Positions 6,996 to 14,012 of a stretch of 14,448 nucleotides of DNA are shown here, one piece after another. Below the pieces are notes generated by a model. That model was given only the letters and a program-made list of their open reading frames with translations, made no database searches and was not told the DNA's origin. Source of the stretch: Rhodospirillales bacterium (lineage in GTDB: Bacteria; Pseudomonadota; Alphaproteobacteria; UBA8366; JADFVY01); the NCBI GenBank assembly GCA_024644185.1, contig JAHELM010000012.1, positions 1 through 14,448 of the forward strand, read 5' to 3'. Numbering within the stretch: the stretch's first letter is position 1; each line of letters starts with the position of its first letter. Made by a program: the position numbers and the translations under genes.

Positions 6996-7726
6996 GCGGG
7001 CTGGCCCGCCGGCTTGCCGTCGTCGTCCTTGCGCCGGGCCTTGTTGCCGGCGGCGGGCAGCGAATCCTTCAGCGGCCGGGCCTTGACGCGGAAGAACACG
7101 GTTTCGGCGATATTGGTGATGTGGTCGCCGATGCGCTCGACATTCTTGGCAACGAACAGCAGCGTCGTGCAGGAGCCGATATTGCGCGGGTTTTCCATCA
7201 TGTAGGTCAGGTATTCGCGAAACAGGCTGCCATAGAGATCGTCCACCTCGGAATCGCGCAGCCAGACCTGCACCGCCTTGTCGGTATCGCCGGACAGCGA
7301 GGCGTCGAGGACGTCCTTGAGCATGGTCTGGACCAGGGTGCCCAGGCGCTGGATACCGGAGACCGCCGGTCCTCCCGGCATTCCGCTGAGATCGCGGGCG
7401 CGGCGGCAGATGTTTTCCGCATGGTCGGCGATGCGCTCGAGATCCGAGGCGATGCGCAGCGCCGACAGGATGTAGCGCAGGTCGATCGCCATGGGCTGGC
7501 GCAGCGCCAGCAGACGCAGGGCGAGCGCGTTGATTTCCGCCTCCATCGCATCGACCTTCGAATCGGCCTTGGCGACCTCGCGGGCCAGTTCGATATCGAG
7601 TTCGGCAACGGCGCGGATGGCGCTTTCGATCTGCGCCTCGGCGAGCCCGCCCATGCGGCCGATCATCTCGTTGAGCTGCTGCAGTTCCTCGTCATAGGCG
7701 CGGACGATATGCTTGCTGTCTGCCAT
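6992..7726 (-). CDS. phoU: Phosphate transport regulator PhoU
   Basis: PhoU (244 aa) is the all-helical protein that links the Pst transporter to PhoR and keeps the Pho response off when phosphate is plentiful. It has the two repeated three-helix halves, each with its metal-binding motif: E97 and D101 in LERIADHAENI, and E197 and D201 in VERIGDHITNIAE. The last 25 residues (about 220-244) form a charged tail rich in Lys, Arg and Asp, beyond the usual end of the fold. The start lies 13 bp after the pstB stop with GGGAG as ribosome binding site. It overlaps phoB by 4 bp. Confidence 0.96.
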   Translation of the reverse strand: MADSKHIVRAYDEELQQLNEMIGRMGGLAEAQIESAIRAVAELDIELAREVAKADSKVDAMEAEINALALRLLALRQPMAIDLRYILSALRIASDLERIADHAENICRRARDLSGMPGGPAVSGIQRLGTLVQTMLKDVLDASLSGDTDKAVQVWLRDSEVDDLYGSLFREYLTYMMENPRNIGSCTTLLFVAKNVERIGDHITNIAETVFFRVKARPLKDSLPAAGNKARRKDDDGKPAGQPA

Positions 7727-7739
7727 CGCGAATTCTCCC

Positions 7740-8549
7740 TCAGCCGAAGCGGCCGGTGATGTAGCCTTGCGTGCGCTCGTCGCGCGGGTTCGTGAATATG
7801 TCCTGGGTGTCGCCGACCTCGACCAGTTCGCCCAGATGCAGGAAGGCGGTGCGCTGCGACACGCGGGCGGCCTGCTGCATCGAATGGGTGACGATGACGA
7901 TGGTATAGCTGGCGCGCAGCTCGTCGATCAGTTCCTCGATCCGGGCCGTGGCGATCGGGTCCAGCGCCGAGCACGGCTCGTCCATCAGGATCACCTCGGG
8001 ATTGATGGCGATCGCCCGGGCAATGCACAGGCGCTGCTGCTGGCCGCCGGACAGGCTGGTGCCCGGCTGGCCCAGGCGCTCGCGCACCTCGCCCAGCAGG
8101 CCCGCCTTCTCGAGCGCGGTAAAGACGATTTCGTCGAGCGCGTCGCGATTGTCGGCCAGGCCGTGGATGCGCGGGCCGTAGGCTACGTTGTCGTAGATGG
8201 ATTTCGGAAAGGGATTGGGCTTCTGGAAGACCATGCCGACGCGGGCGCGCAGCTCGACGACGTCCATGCCGTTGATGTCGCCGCCGTCCAGGTCGATGCT
8301 GCCCGCCACCCGGCAGGTTTCGATAACATCGTTCATCCGGTTCATGCAGCGCAGGAAGGTCGACTTGCCGCAGCCCGACGGGCCGATCAGCGCCGTGACA
8401 TGGTTGACGGGAATATCCAGGCTGACCTTGAACAGCGCCTGTTTCTGGCCATAGAACACGTCGACGTCGCGGGCACTGACCTTGGCCACGGCGGCGGCTT
8501 CGGCCTGATGCGCCGGACGTTGGGTCGCGGGATACTGGAAAGCGGCCAT
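7740..8549 (-). CDS. pstB: Phosphate ABC transporter ATP-binding protein PstB
   Basis: PstB (269 aa) is the ATPase that powers phosphate import on the inner face of the membrane. Visible motifs are Walker A GPSGCGKST (56-64), Q-loop Q109 in MVFQKPNPFPKSIYDN, signature LSGGQQQRL (166-174), Walker B VILMDEP (186-192) and switch histidine H222. The PstB-typical KPNPFPKSIYDN and CSALDPIAT stretches distinguish it from other ABC ATPases. The first 22 residues (Ala-, Gln- and Pro-rich) are a short extension before the ABC domain. The ribosome binding site AGGAG overlaps the TAG stop of pstA, with 9 bp between the genes, so the two are probably translated in concert. Confidence 0.97.
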   Translation of the reverse strand: MAAFQYPATQRPAHQAEAAAVAKVSARDVDVFYGQKQALFKVSLDIPVNHVTALIGPSGCGKSTFLRCMNRMNDVIETCRVAGSIDLDGGDINGMDVVELRARVGMVFQKPNPFPKSIYDNVAYGPRIHGLADNRDALDEIVFTALEKAGLLGEVRERLGQPGTSLSGGQQQRLCIARAIAINPEVILMDEPCSALDPIATARIEELIDELRASYTIVIVTHSMQQAARVSQRTAFLHLGELVEVGDTQDIFTNPRDERTQGYITGRFG

Positions 8550-8558
8550 CGGTTTCTC

Positions 8559-9857
8559 CTACCAGCGGCGTTCGAAGCGGCGGCGCAGCAGCACCGCGCC
8601 GAGATTCATCAGAACCAGGAAGACCAGCAGCACGATGGTCGCCGCCGAGGTCCGCTCGACGAAGGCGCGCTCGGGGCTGTCGGCCCACAGGAAGATCTGC
8701 ACCGGCAGCACCGTCGCCGCATGCAGCGGACCCTTCGGCAGATCGACGATGAAGGCCACCATGCCGATCATCAGCAGCGGCGCCGTTTCGCCCAGGGCGC
8801 GCGCCATGCCGATGATGGCGCCGGTCAGCACGCCCGGCATGGCCAGCGGCAGCACATGGCCCGACACCATCTGCATGCGGCTGGCGCCCAGGCCCAGCGC
8901 CGCCTCGCGGATCGACGGCGGCACCGCCTTCAGCGCCGCCCGGCTGGCGATGATCACGGTCGGCAGGGTCATCAGCGCCAGCACCATGCCGCCAACCAGC
9001 GGCGCCGAGCGTGGCATGCCGAAGAAATTCAGGAACACCGCCAGGCCCAGCAGGCCGAACACGATCGACGGCACGGCGGCCAGATTGTTGATATTGACCT
9101 CGATGATGTCGGTCCATCGGTTGCGCGAGGCGAATTCCTCGAGATAGATCGCGGCCATCACGCCCATCGGGAAGGCAAGAAACAGCACCACCAGCATGGT
9201 CCACAGCGATCCGAGCAGGGCCCCGGCGATGCCTGCCAGTTCCGGCTCGCGGCTGTCGCCGCCGATGAAGAACTGCGTGTTGAAGCCAAGCGAAAGCCGG
9301 TCCTGGTCGCGCAGGACGGCGATCCAGCCGAGCTGGCTGTCCGAGACCGGCCGGTCGGCTTCCGGCACGTCGGTGCGGATTCGGCCCTTCATGACCATGT
9401 CGACCAGATCGGAGGCCGGAACCCGGATTTCGAAGGACCGGTCGAGCAGCGATGGATCGGCGAGGACCGCGTCGCGCAGCGCGTAACCGGCGCCGTTGCT
9501 GACCAGTTCGGCCAGCGCCTTCTTGTCCTTGCGCCCGGTTGCCTCCGGGAACATCGCGCGCAACGCCGCCTTCACCTGGCCTTCGTAGTCGGCGGCCGAC
9601 AGCACCGCCGGATCGCGGGTGCCCGGCGGATCGATTTCGGCGGCGTCCAGCGTCACCGGCAGCAGCAGGGCGGTCTGCCGGAAGGCCGACCAGCCATTGC
9701 CGAAGATGGTGCCGAACAGAATCAGCAGCATGGCCAGGGCGATCCCGATCGCGCCCATTCCATACAGGCGGAACCGGCGTTCCGCGGCATAGCGGCGGCG
9801 CAGGCTGCGGGCAACGGCCTCGGCGGTCGCCACGCGGGTGGGAAGCGTGTCATTCAT
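8559..9857 (-). CDS. pstA: Phosphate ABC transporter permease PstA with DUF3333-type N-terminal domain
   Basis: PstA (432 aa) is one of the two inner-membrane permease subunits. After a first membrane helix (about 33-55) comes a roughly 140-residue soluble part (about 60-200) typical of the DUF3333-containing long form common in alphaproteobacteria, compared with about 300 residues for E. coli PstA. The conserved permease domain follows from about 205 to 425, with the ATPase-contact loop EAALGLGASRMQMVSGHVLPLAMPG (split here: EAALGLGAS at 318-326, then HVLPLAMPG at 334-342). Its start overlaps the pstC end by 8 bp (9850-9857). A GGAGG sequence lies about 13 bases upstream, inside pstC. It pairs with PstC and PstB. 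Confidence 0.95.
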   Translation of the reverse strand: MNDTLPTRVATAEAVARSLRRRYAAERRFRLYGMGAIGIALAMLLILFGTIFGNGWSAFRQTALLLPVTLDAAEIDPPGTRDPAVLSAADYEGQVKAALRAMFPEATGRKDKKALAELVSNGAGYALRDAVLADPSLLDRSFEIRVPASDLVDMVMKGRIRTDVPEADRPVSDSQLGWIAVLRDQDRLSLGFNTQFFIGGDSREPELAGIAGALLGSLWTMLVVLFLAFPMGVMAAIYLEEFASRNRWTDIIEVNINNLAAVPSIVFGLLGLAVFLNFFGMPRSAPLVGGMVLALMTLPTVIIASRAALKAVPPSIREAALGLGASRMQMVSGHVLPLAMPGVLTGAIIGMARALGETAPLLMIGMVAFIVDLPKGPLHAATVLPVQIFLWADSPERAFVERTSAATIVLLVFLVLMNLGAVLLRRRFERRW

Positions 9858-11226
9858 ATTGTTCGCGATACCTCCGCACCACGTAAAGCGCGATCACGTT
9901 CAGGACCAGGGTCACGAGGAACAGCATCATGCCCAGCGCGAACGCGGCCAATGTCTTGGCGCTGTCGAATTCCTGGTCGCCGGTCAGCAGGGTGACGATC
10001 TGCACCGTCACCGTGGTCACCGCCTCCAGCGGATTGGCCGTCAGTTTCGCCGCCAGTCCCGCCGCCATGACCACGATCATGGTTTCGCCGATGGCCCGCG
10101 ATACCGCCAGCAGCACGCCGCCGACGATCCCCGGAAGCGCCGCCGGCAGGACCACCTGGCGGATCGTTTCGGATTGCGTCGCGCCCAGCCCGTAGGCACC
10201 CTCGCGCAGGCTGCGCGGCACCGCGGCGATGGCATCGTCGGCCAGCGACGAAACGAAGGGAATGATCATGATTCCCATCACCGCGCCGGCCGCCAGTGCG
10301 CTTTCCGACGCCACATCCAGCCCCAGCCCCGCACCGATGTCGCGCAGAAACGGCGCCACCGTCAGGGCGGCGAAAAAGCCGTAAACCACGGTCGGGATGC
10401 CGGCCAGGATTTCCAGCACCGGCTTGAGGATCGCGCGGACCCGCCTGGGCGCGTATTCCGCCATGTAGATGGCGGCGAACAGCCCGATCGGGGTTGCCAC
10501 CGCCATGGCAATGACGCTGATAAGGGCGGTTCCGGCGAACACCGGCGCGGCGCCGAAGGAGCCGGACGATCCCACCTGATCGGCGCGGATCGCGGTCTGC
10601 GGGCTCCATTGCAGGCCGAACAGGAACTCGCCCGGCGGCACCAGCCGGAAAAAGCGGATGGCCTCGAACAGCAGCGACAGCACGATGCCCAGCGTGGTGA
10701 ACACGGCGATCGTGGAACTGATCAGAAGCAGCACCGTGACCACCGATTCGACGGCATGGCGGGCGCGCAGGCGCGGGCCGACCATGCGCAGGCCAAACGC
10801 GCCGCCGGCCAGCAGGACGGCGACCGAGACCGCCGCCATGATCGGCCAGGCACTGGCCCGCAGCGCCGCGAAATGCGCCGCCGCCGCGGCCACCGCCGGG
10901 TCTTCGGTCGTCCCATGCCCGAGGGCGACATTGCGGATATCGTTGTACAGCAGGTTCAGCGGCGCCTCGGGCAGGGCCTGCAGATCGGCCGGCAGAGCGC
11001 CGAGCACCAGCACTTTCAGCACCGACGGTTCCGCCGCCAGCCAGGTTCCGAGGATCGCCGCGGCCGGCAGCAGGCACCACAGCATCACATACCAGCCGTA
11101 ATAGCGCGGCAGGGCGGGAAGCCGGCGTGTCGCCCCGCGCGCGACCGTGATCGCACGGCCCCGGCCGAGGCGGAATCCGACCGCCGTCAATCCCAGCAGC
11201 ACGACGATCAGAAGCAGCACCTGCAT
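9850..11226 (-). CDS. pstC: Phosphate ABC transporter permease PstC (long form)
   Basis: PstC (458 aa) is the partner permease of PstA. The N-terminal third has membrane helices at about 3-17 and 46-64, a soluble stretch (about 66-125) and another helix near 127-147. This makes it much longer than the roughly 320-residue E. coli protein. The conserved permease core runs from about 160 to 450, with the loop EGAYGLGAT (342-350) followed by VVLPAALPG (358-366), and the Pst-typical LEILAGIPTVVYGFFA (271-286) and AIGETMIVVMAAG (378-390). The open frame extends upstream to 11391, but ATG 11226 is chosen because GAGGGG lies just before it and the extension is Arg-rich and overlaps pstS and the intergenic hairpins. 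Confidence 0.94.
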   Translation of the reverse strand: MQVLLLIVVLLGLTAVGFRLGRGRAITVARGATRRLPALPRYYGWYVMLWCLLPAAAILGTWLAAEPSVLKVLVLGALPADLQALPEAPLNLLYNDIRNVALGHGTTEDPAVAAAAAHFAALRASAWPIMAAVSVAVLLAGGAFGLRMVGPRLRARHAVESVVTVLLLISSTIAVFTTLGIVLSLLFEAIRFFRLVPPGEFLFGLQWSPQTAIRADQVGSSGSFGAAPVFAGTALISVIAMAVATPIGLFAAIYMAEYAPRRVRAILKPVLEILAGIPTVVYGFFAALTVAPFLRDIGAGLGLDVASESALAAGAVMGIMIIPFVSSLADDAIAAVPRSLREGAYGLGATQSETIRQVVLPAALPGIVGGVLLAVSRAIGETMIVVMAAGLAAKLTANPLEAVTTVTVQIVTLLTGDQEFDSAKTLAAFALGMMLFLVTLVLNVIALYVVRRYREQYE

Positions 11227-11258
11227 GCTTTCCCCTCGGTCTTCCCGACATGCGCGGA

Positions 11259-11292
11259 TGGCGAACCGGCGCCATCGGGTTCCGGTTCGCCA
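11259..11292 (-). promoter_or_regulatory. Intercistronic hairpin II between pstS and pstC
   Basis: TGGCGAACCGG and CCGGTTCGCCA (11259-11269 and 11282-11292) are a perfect 11-bp inverted repeat with a 12-base loop. It ends 33 bases upstream of the pstC start. With the second hairpin at 11306-11328 it probably limits expression of the membrane components relative to the binding protein. Confidence 0.6.
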
Positions 11293-11301
11293 CCGCGGTG
11301 G
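11290..11301. repeat. 12-bp perfect palindrome CCACCGCGGTGG
   Basis: A perfect 12-bp palindrome sits between the two pstS-pstC hairpins and shares bases with one arm of hairpin II. It may be chance in a GC-rich gap or a protein-binding site. Confidence 0.35.
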
Positions 11302-11305
11302 TTCT

Positions 11306-11328
11306 TCCGGCGGGGCAATCCCGCCGGA
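11306..11328 (-). promoter_or_regulatory. Intercistronic hairpin I just behind pstS
   Basis: TCCGGCGGG and CCCGCCGGA (11306-11314 and 11320-11328) form a perfect 9-bp stem with a 5-base loop, starting 4 bases past the pstS stop. No U tract follows, so it looks like an mRNA-stabilising or attenuating hairpin rather than a full terminator. Confidence 0.6.
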
Positions 11329-11332
11329 TATC

Positions 11333-12364
11333 CTACATCTCCAGCGGCGCCAGCGCCTTCGCCTTCGCGGCCCATTCGGCGCGCTCGGCATCGGGCATCG
11401 GGATCAGCCCCTTGTCGGCCAGGTACCCGTCTTCGCCCCAGGCCTTGTCGCTGGCGAATTCCGCGAGGAATTCAGCGATGCCCGGGATCGAGCCGACATG
11501 TGCCGTCTTCACGTAGAAGTACAGCGGCCGCGCCAGCGGATACTTGCCGTCGGCGATCAGTTCGAATTCGGGCTCGGCGCCGCTAACGATGCTGCCCTGG
11601 ATCTTGTCGGAATTCTCTTCCAGGAACGAATACCCGAAGATGCCCAGCGCGTCTGCGTTGGCTTCCAGCTTCTGGACGATCAGGTTGTCGTTCTCGCCCG
11701 CCTCGACATAGGCCCCGTCCTCGCGGATCGTCTGGCAGACCTCCTTGAACTTGCCCGGATCGGTCTTTTTCAGGGCGGCGATCTGTTCGAAACTCTCGCA
11801 GCCCACGTCCATCGCCAGCTCGACGAAGGCGTCGCGGGTGCCCGACGTCGGGGGCGGGCCCATGACCTCGATCTTCACCGCCGGCAGCGCCGGATCGATG
11901 TCCTTCCAGGTCTTGTAGGGGTTGGCGACCAGATTGCCCTGGGCGTCGGGCACGGTCCTGGCCAGCGCCAGATACAGGTCGCGCAGGCTGAGATCGTATT
12001 GCGGCGCCTTCCGGGAATTCGCCACCACGATGCCGTCATAGCCGATCTTCACCTCGGCGATCCCGGTAACGCCGTTCCTGGCGCAGGTCTCGACTTCGGA
12101 GGCCTTGATGCGGCGGGACGAATTGGCGATGTCGGGCGTATCGGCGCCGGCGCCGGCGCAGAACAGCTTCAGCCCGCCGCCGGAGCCGGTCGATTCGACG
12201 ACCGGGGTCTTGAACGACGTGGTCTTGCCGAACCGTTCGGCGACCGTGGTCGAGAACGGGAACACGGTGGACGAGCCGACGATGCGGATCTGGTCGCGGG
12301 CCTCGGCGGCGCCAGTCGCGGCGATCATCGCCAGCGCGGCCAGGGTAATCGTCTTCTTCAACAT
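11333..12364 (-). CDS. pstS: Periplasmic phosphate-binding protein PstS
   Basis: PstS (343 aa) captures phosphate in the periplasm and passes it to PstCA. A signal peptide (MLKKTITLAALAMIAATGAAEA, split as a Lys-Lys start, a hydrophobic core and an AEA-R cleavage near residue 22) is clear. Phosphate-contact segments are visible: GSSTVFPF (30-37), STGSGGGLKLFCAG (58-71) and SGTRDAF (174-180). There are also four Cys in the mature part (C69, C94, C189 and C210), which could form disulfides. The frame opens upstream to 12499, but ATG 12364 is chosen because it begins the signal peptide and has GAGGAG about 9 bases before it; the longer form would read through the Pho box. The stop is TAG. It is driven by the Pho box promoter at 12444-12498. 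Confidence 0.96.
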   Translation of the reverse strand: MLKKTITLAALAMIAATGAAEARDQIRIVGSSTVFPFSTTVAERFGKTTSFKTPVVESTGSGGGLKLFCAGAGADTPDIANSSRRIKASEVETCARNGVTGIAEVKIGYDGIVVANSRKAPQYDLSLRDLYLALARTVPDAQGNLVANPYKTWKDIDPALPAVKIEVMGPPPTSGTRDAFVELAMDVGCESFEQIAALKKTDPGKFKEVCQTIREDGAYVEAGENDNLIVQKLEANADALGIFGYSFLEENSDKIQGSIVSGAEPEFELIADGKYPLARPLYFYVKTAHVGSIPGIAEFLAEFASDKAWGEDGYLADKGLIPMPDAERAEWAAKAKALAPLEM

Positions 12365-12393
12365 CCTGTCACTCCTCGTTGGGTCATGGTCCG

Positions 12394-12431
12394 GCCCGCG
12401 TCCCGGCGTCTCCGGGCGGTTTGTCGCGGGC
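12394..12431 (-). promoter_or_regulatory. Hairpin in the pstS mRNA leader
   Basis: GCCCGCG/CGCGGGC (12394-12400 and 12425-12431) form an outer 7-bp stem, and CCCGG/CCGGG (12402-12406 and 12412-12416) form an inner stem with a 5-base loop. It lies near the 5' end of the predicted pstS leader and upstream of the ribosome binding site, so it may protect the transcript rather than block translation. Confidence 0.45.
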
Positions 12432-12443
12432 TTGTCGACGGCA

Positions 12444-12498
12444 ACCCTATGACCTTCCGATGACCCCTGTACAACAGTTGCATGACAGTTTCGTGACA
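12444..12498 (-). promoter_or_regulatory. PhoB-dependent promoter of pstS: five tandem 11-bp Pho box units
   Basis: On the minus strand five consecutive 11-bp units occupy 12488-12498, 12477-12487, 12466-12476, 12455-12465 and 12444-12454. They begin TGTCAC, TGTCAT, TGTTGT, GGTCAT and GGTCAT. The first two match the TGTCA repeat that PhoB recognises; the later ones are degenerate but in phase. The fifth unit ends in TAGGGT (12444-12449), which can serve as -10, so PhoB would replace a -35. The predicted start near 12437 gives a leader of about 73 bases. The array begins 8 bp past the phoR stop. Confidence 0.8.
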
Positions 12499-12506
12499 CC
12501 GGCCCG

Positions 12507-13877
12507 TCACCCCCCGGCGAGCGGCAGGGTCACGGTGAACCGCGATCCCTTGCCCGGCTCGCTGAGCAGGACCAGCCTGCCGCGATGGCGGTTGACGATG
12601 TGCTTGACGATGGCCAGGCCCAACCCGGTGCCGCCGCTGGCCCGGCTGCGATCGGCATCGACCCGGTAGAATCGCTCGGTCAGACGCGGAATATGGATGG
12701 CTTCGATGCCGGCCCCGTCATCGGCCACCGTCACGGCAACCGCGCCCGTGCCCTCGCGTCGCGCCGACACCGTGACATGGCCGCCCTCGCGGCCGTATTT
12801 CAGGGCGTTGTCGATCAGGTTTTCGAATACCTCGGACAATTGGTCCGGATCGCCGGCGACCGGCGGCAGGTCGCCCGGCGCGTCGAGCGTTATTTCGATC
12901 TTCCGGCGCGCCGCCTGCGGCGCCAGGCCATCGGCGACTGCCGCGACCAGCCCGGCCAGCGCCACCGGGCTGCGCGGCCGCGTGTGCTCTTCCAGCTCGA
13001 TACGCGACAGCGACAGCAGGTCGTTGACCAGCCGGGTCATCCGGTCGGCCTGGTCCTGCATGATGCCAAGGAAGCGTTCGCGGGCTTCCGCGTCCTCGCG
13101 CGCCGGGCCGCGCAGCGTTTCGATATATCCGACCAGGCTGGCCAGCGGCGTCTTCAACTCGTGGCTGACATTGGCGATGAAGTCGGCGCGCATGCGCTCG
13201 GTCTTTTCCAGCGCCGTCAGATCGTGGAAGGCAACCAGGGCGGCATCGGGCAGTTCCGGACCCAGCGGCTCCACCCGCACGGCAAAATGCCGCTCCACCG
13301 GCACCGGAAAGCCGATCTCGATCGATTGCCCCCCGGCGCCGGCCAGCACCCGGTCGACCGCCTCCACCAGTACCGGATTGCGCAGGCCCAGGGCGATGTC
13401 GTGCCCGGTCAGGTCGATGCCGGCCAGATCGCGCGCGGCGCGGTTGGCGCGGGTGATGCGGCCCTCGGAATCGATCAGCAGCACGGGGTCGGGCATCGCA
13501 TCCATGATCCGCGGCCGTTCCATCGATTCCCGGGTCACGCGGTCGATGCGCTGCCGCCACACCCGGACCAGTCGCTCGAAGGCGCGGTTCAGCCCGTCGC
13601 TGGCGGTCGGCCGGCCGGGATCGTCGCCGTCGGTGGCCAGCGTATCGATTCGCCGGCGCAGCGCATCGCGCAGCCGGGCCGGCCGCCAGGCGATCGCACC
13701 GGCAACGATCGTCGCCAGCAGGCCGAAGCTCACGGCATGCCGCAGGGCCATGGAGCCGCCGAACACCAGCAGGGCCAGCACGATCCAGGCGGGCAGCGCG
13801 CTGCGCAGGCTGATGCGCAGCCATTTCCGGGGCCGCTGGAAGCGGACGCTTCGGATGTAATCGAAGATATCGGTCAT
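12507..13877 (-). CDS. phoR: Phosphate sensor histidine kinase PhoR
   Basis: PhoR (456 aa) phosphorylates PhoB when phosphate is scarce, acting under the control of PstSCAB-PhoU rather than by binding phosphate itself. It has two closely spaced membrane helices (about 27-44 and 49-64) with almost no periplasmic loop, a charged linker, a PAS domain (about 120-225), the dimerisation/phosphoacceptor helix with H239 in FIANVSHELKTPLASL, and the ATPase domain with N357 in NLIDNALKYG, DDGAGI (387-391), RFYRVD (402-407) and GGTGLGLAIVKHI (415-427). Length is typical. The ribosome binding site before the ATG at 13877 is weak. The gene heads the phosphate block; no clear Pho box is seen upstream, so it may be expressed at a basal level and partly through its own start region. 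Confidence 0.95.
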   Translation of the reverse strand: MTDIFDYIRSVRFQRPRKWLRISLRSALPAWIVLALLVFGGSMALRHAVSFGLLATIVAGAIAWRPARLRDALRRRIDTLATDGDDPGRPTASDGLNRAFERLVRVWRQRIDRVTRESMERPRIMDAMPDPVLLIDSEGRITRANRAARDLAGIDLTGHDIALGLRNPVLVEAVDRVLAGAGGQSIEIGFPVPVERHFAVRVEPLGPELPDAALVAFHDLTALEKTERMRADFIANVSHELKTPLASLVGYIETLRGPAREDAEARERFLGIMQDQADRMTRLVNDLLSLSRIELEEHTRPRSPVALAGLVAAVADGLAPQAARRKIEITLDAPGDLPPVAGDPDQLSEVFENLIDNALKYGREGGHVTVSARREGTGAVAVTVADDGAGIEAIHIPRLTERFYRVDADRSRASGGTGLGLAIVKHIVNRHRGRLVLLSEPGKGSRFTVTLPLAGG

Positions 13878-13907
13878 GCCGGCGAGAGTAGCAGAAAAGC
13901 GGCGCGC

Positions 13908-13921
13908 GGGAAGCGCTTCCC
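13908..13921. promoter_or_regulatory. 14-bp perfect palindrome GGGAAGCGCTTCCC upstream of phoR
   Basis: A perfect 14-bp palindrome is centred about 38 bp before the phoR start, in the divergent gap between phoR and the exported-protein gene. It could be an operator, or a GC-rich coincidence; no known regulator is recognised. Confidence 0.4.
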
Positions 13922-13928
13922 CGTCGCC

Positions 13929-13963
13929 GGGCGTTAGGCGGGCGTTAACCAGCCTGGGCGTTT
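13929..13963. repeat. GGGCGTTA direct repeats in the divergent intergenic region
   Basis: GGGCGTTA occurs at 13929-13936 and 13940-13947, exactly 11 bp apart, and GGGCGTTT at 13956-13963. A 10-bp palindrome CTGTCGACAG follows at 13965-13974. The one-turn spacing suits a dimeric regulator, but the sequence is not the TGTCA repeat of PhoB. Confidence 0.5.
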
Positions 13964-14012
13964 ACTGTCGACAGCGAGATTACGCCCGGGAAAGGGGTGG
14001 AAGGCCAGTACC

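Noticed and set aside
7713..9995. A 760-codon open frame on the plus strand opposite phoU, pstB and pstA
   Set aside because: It is His-, Gln- and Arg-rich, matches no family and lies wholly antisense to clear genes. Long antisense frames are usual in GC-rich DNA.
9838..11586. A 582-codon plus-strand open frame opposite pstC
   Set aside because: It has the same low-complexity His/Gln/Arg composition and is antisense to an unmistakable permease gene.
13929..13974. A Pho box upstream of phoR
   Set aside because: The 11-bp spacing is suggestive, but the repeated unit is GGGCGTTA rather than TGTCA; only an isolated CTGTC inside a palindrome is present.
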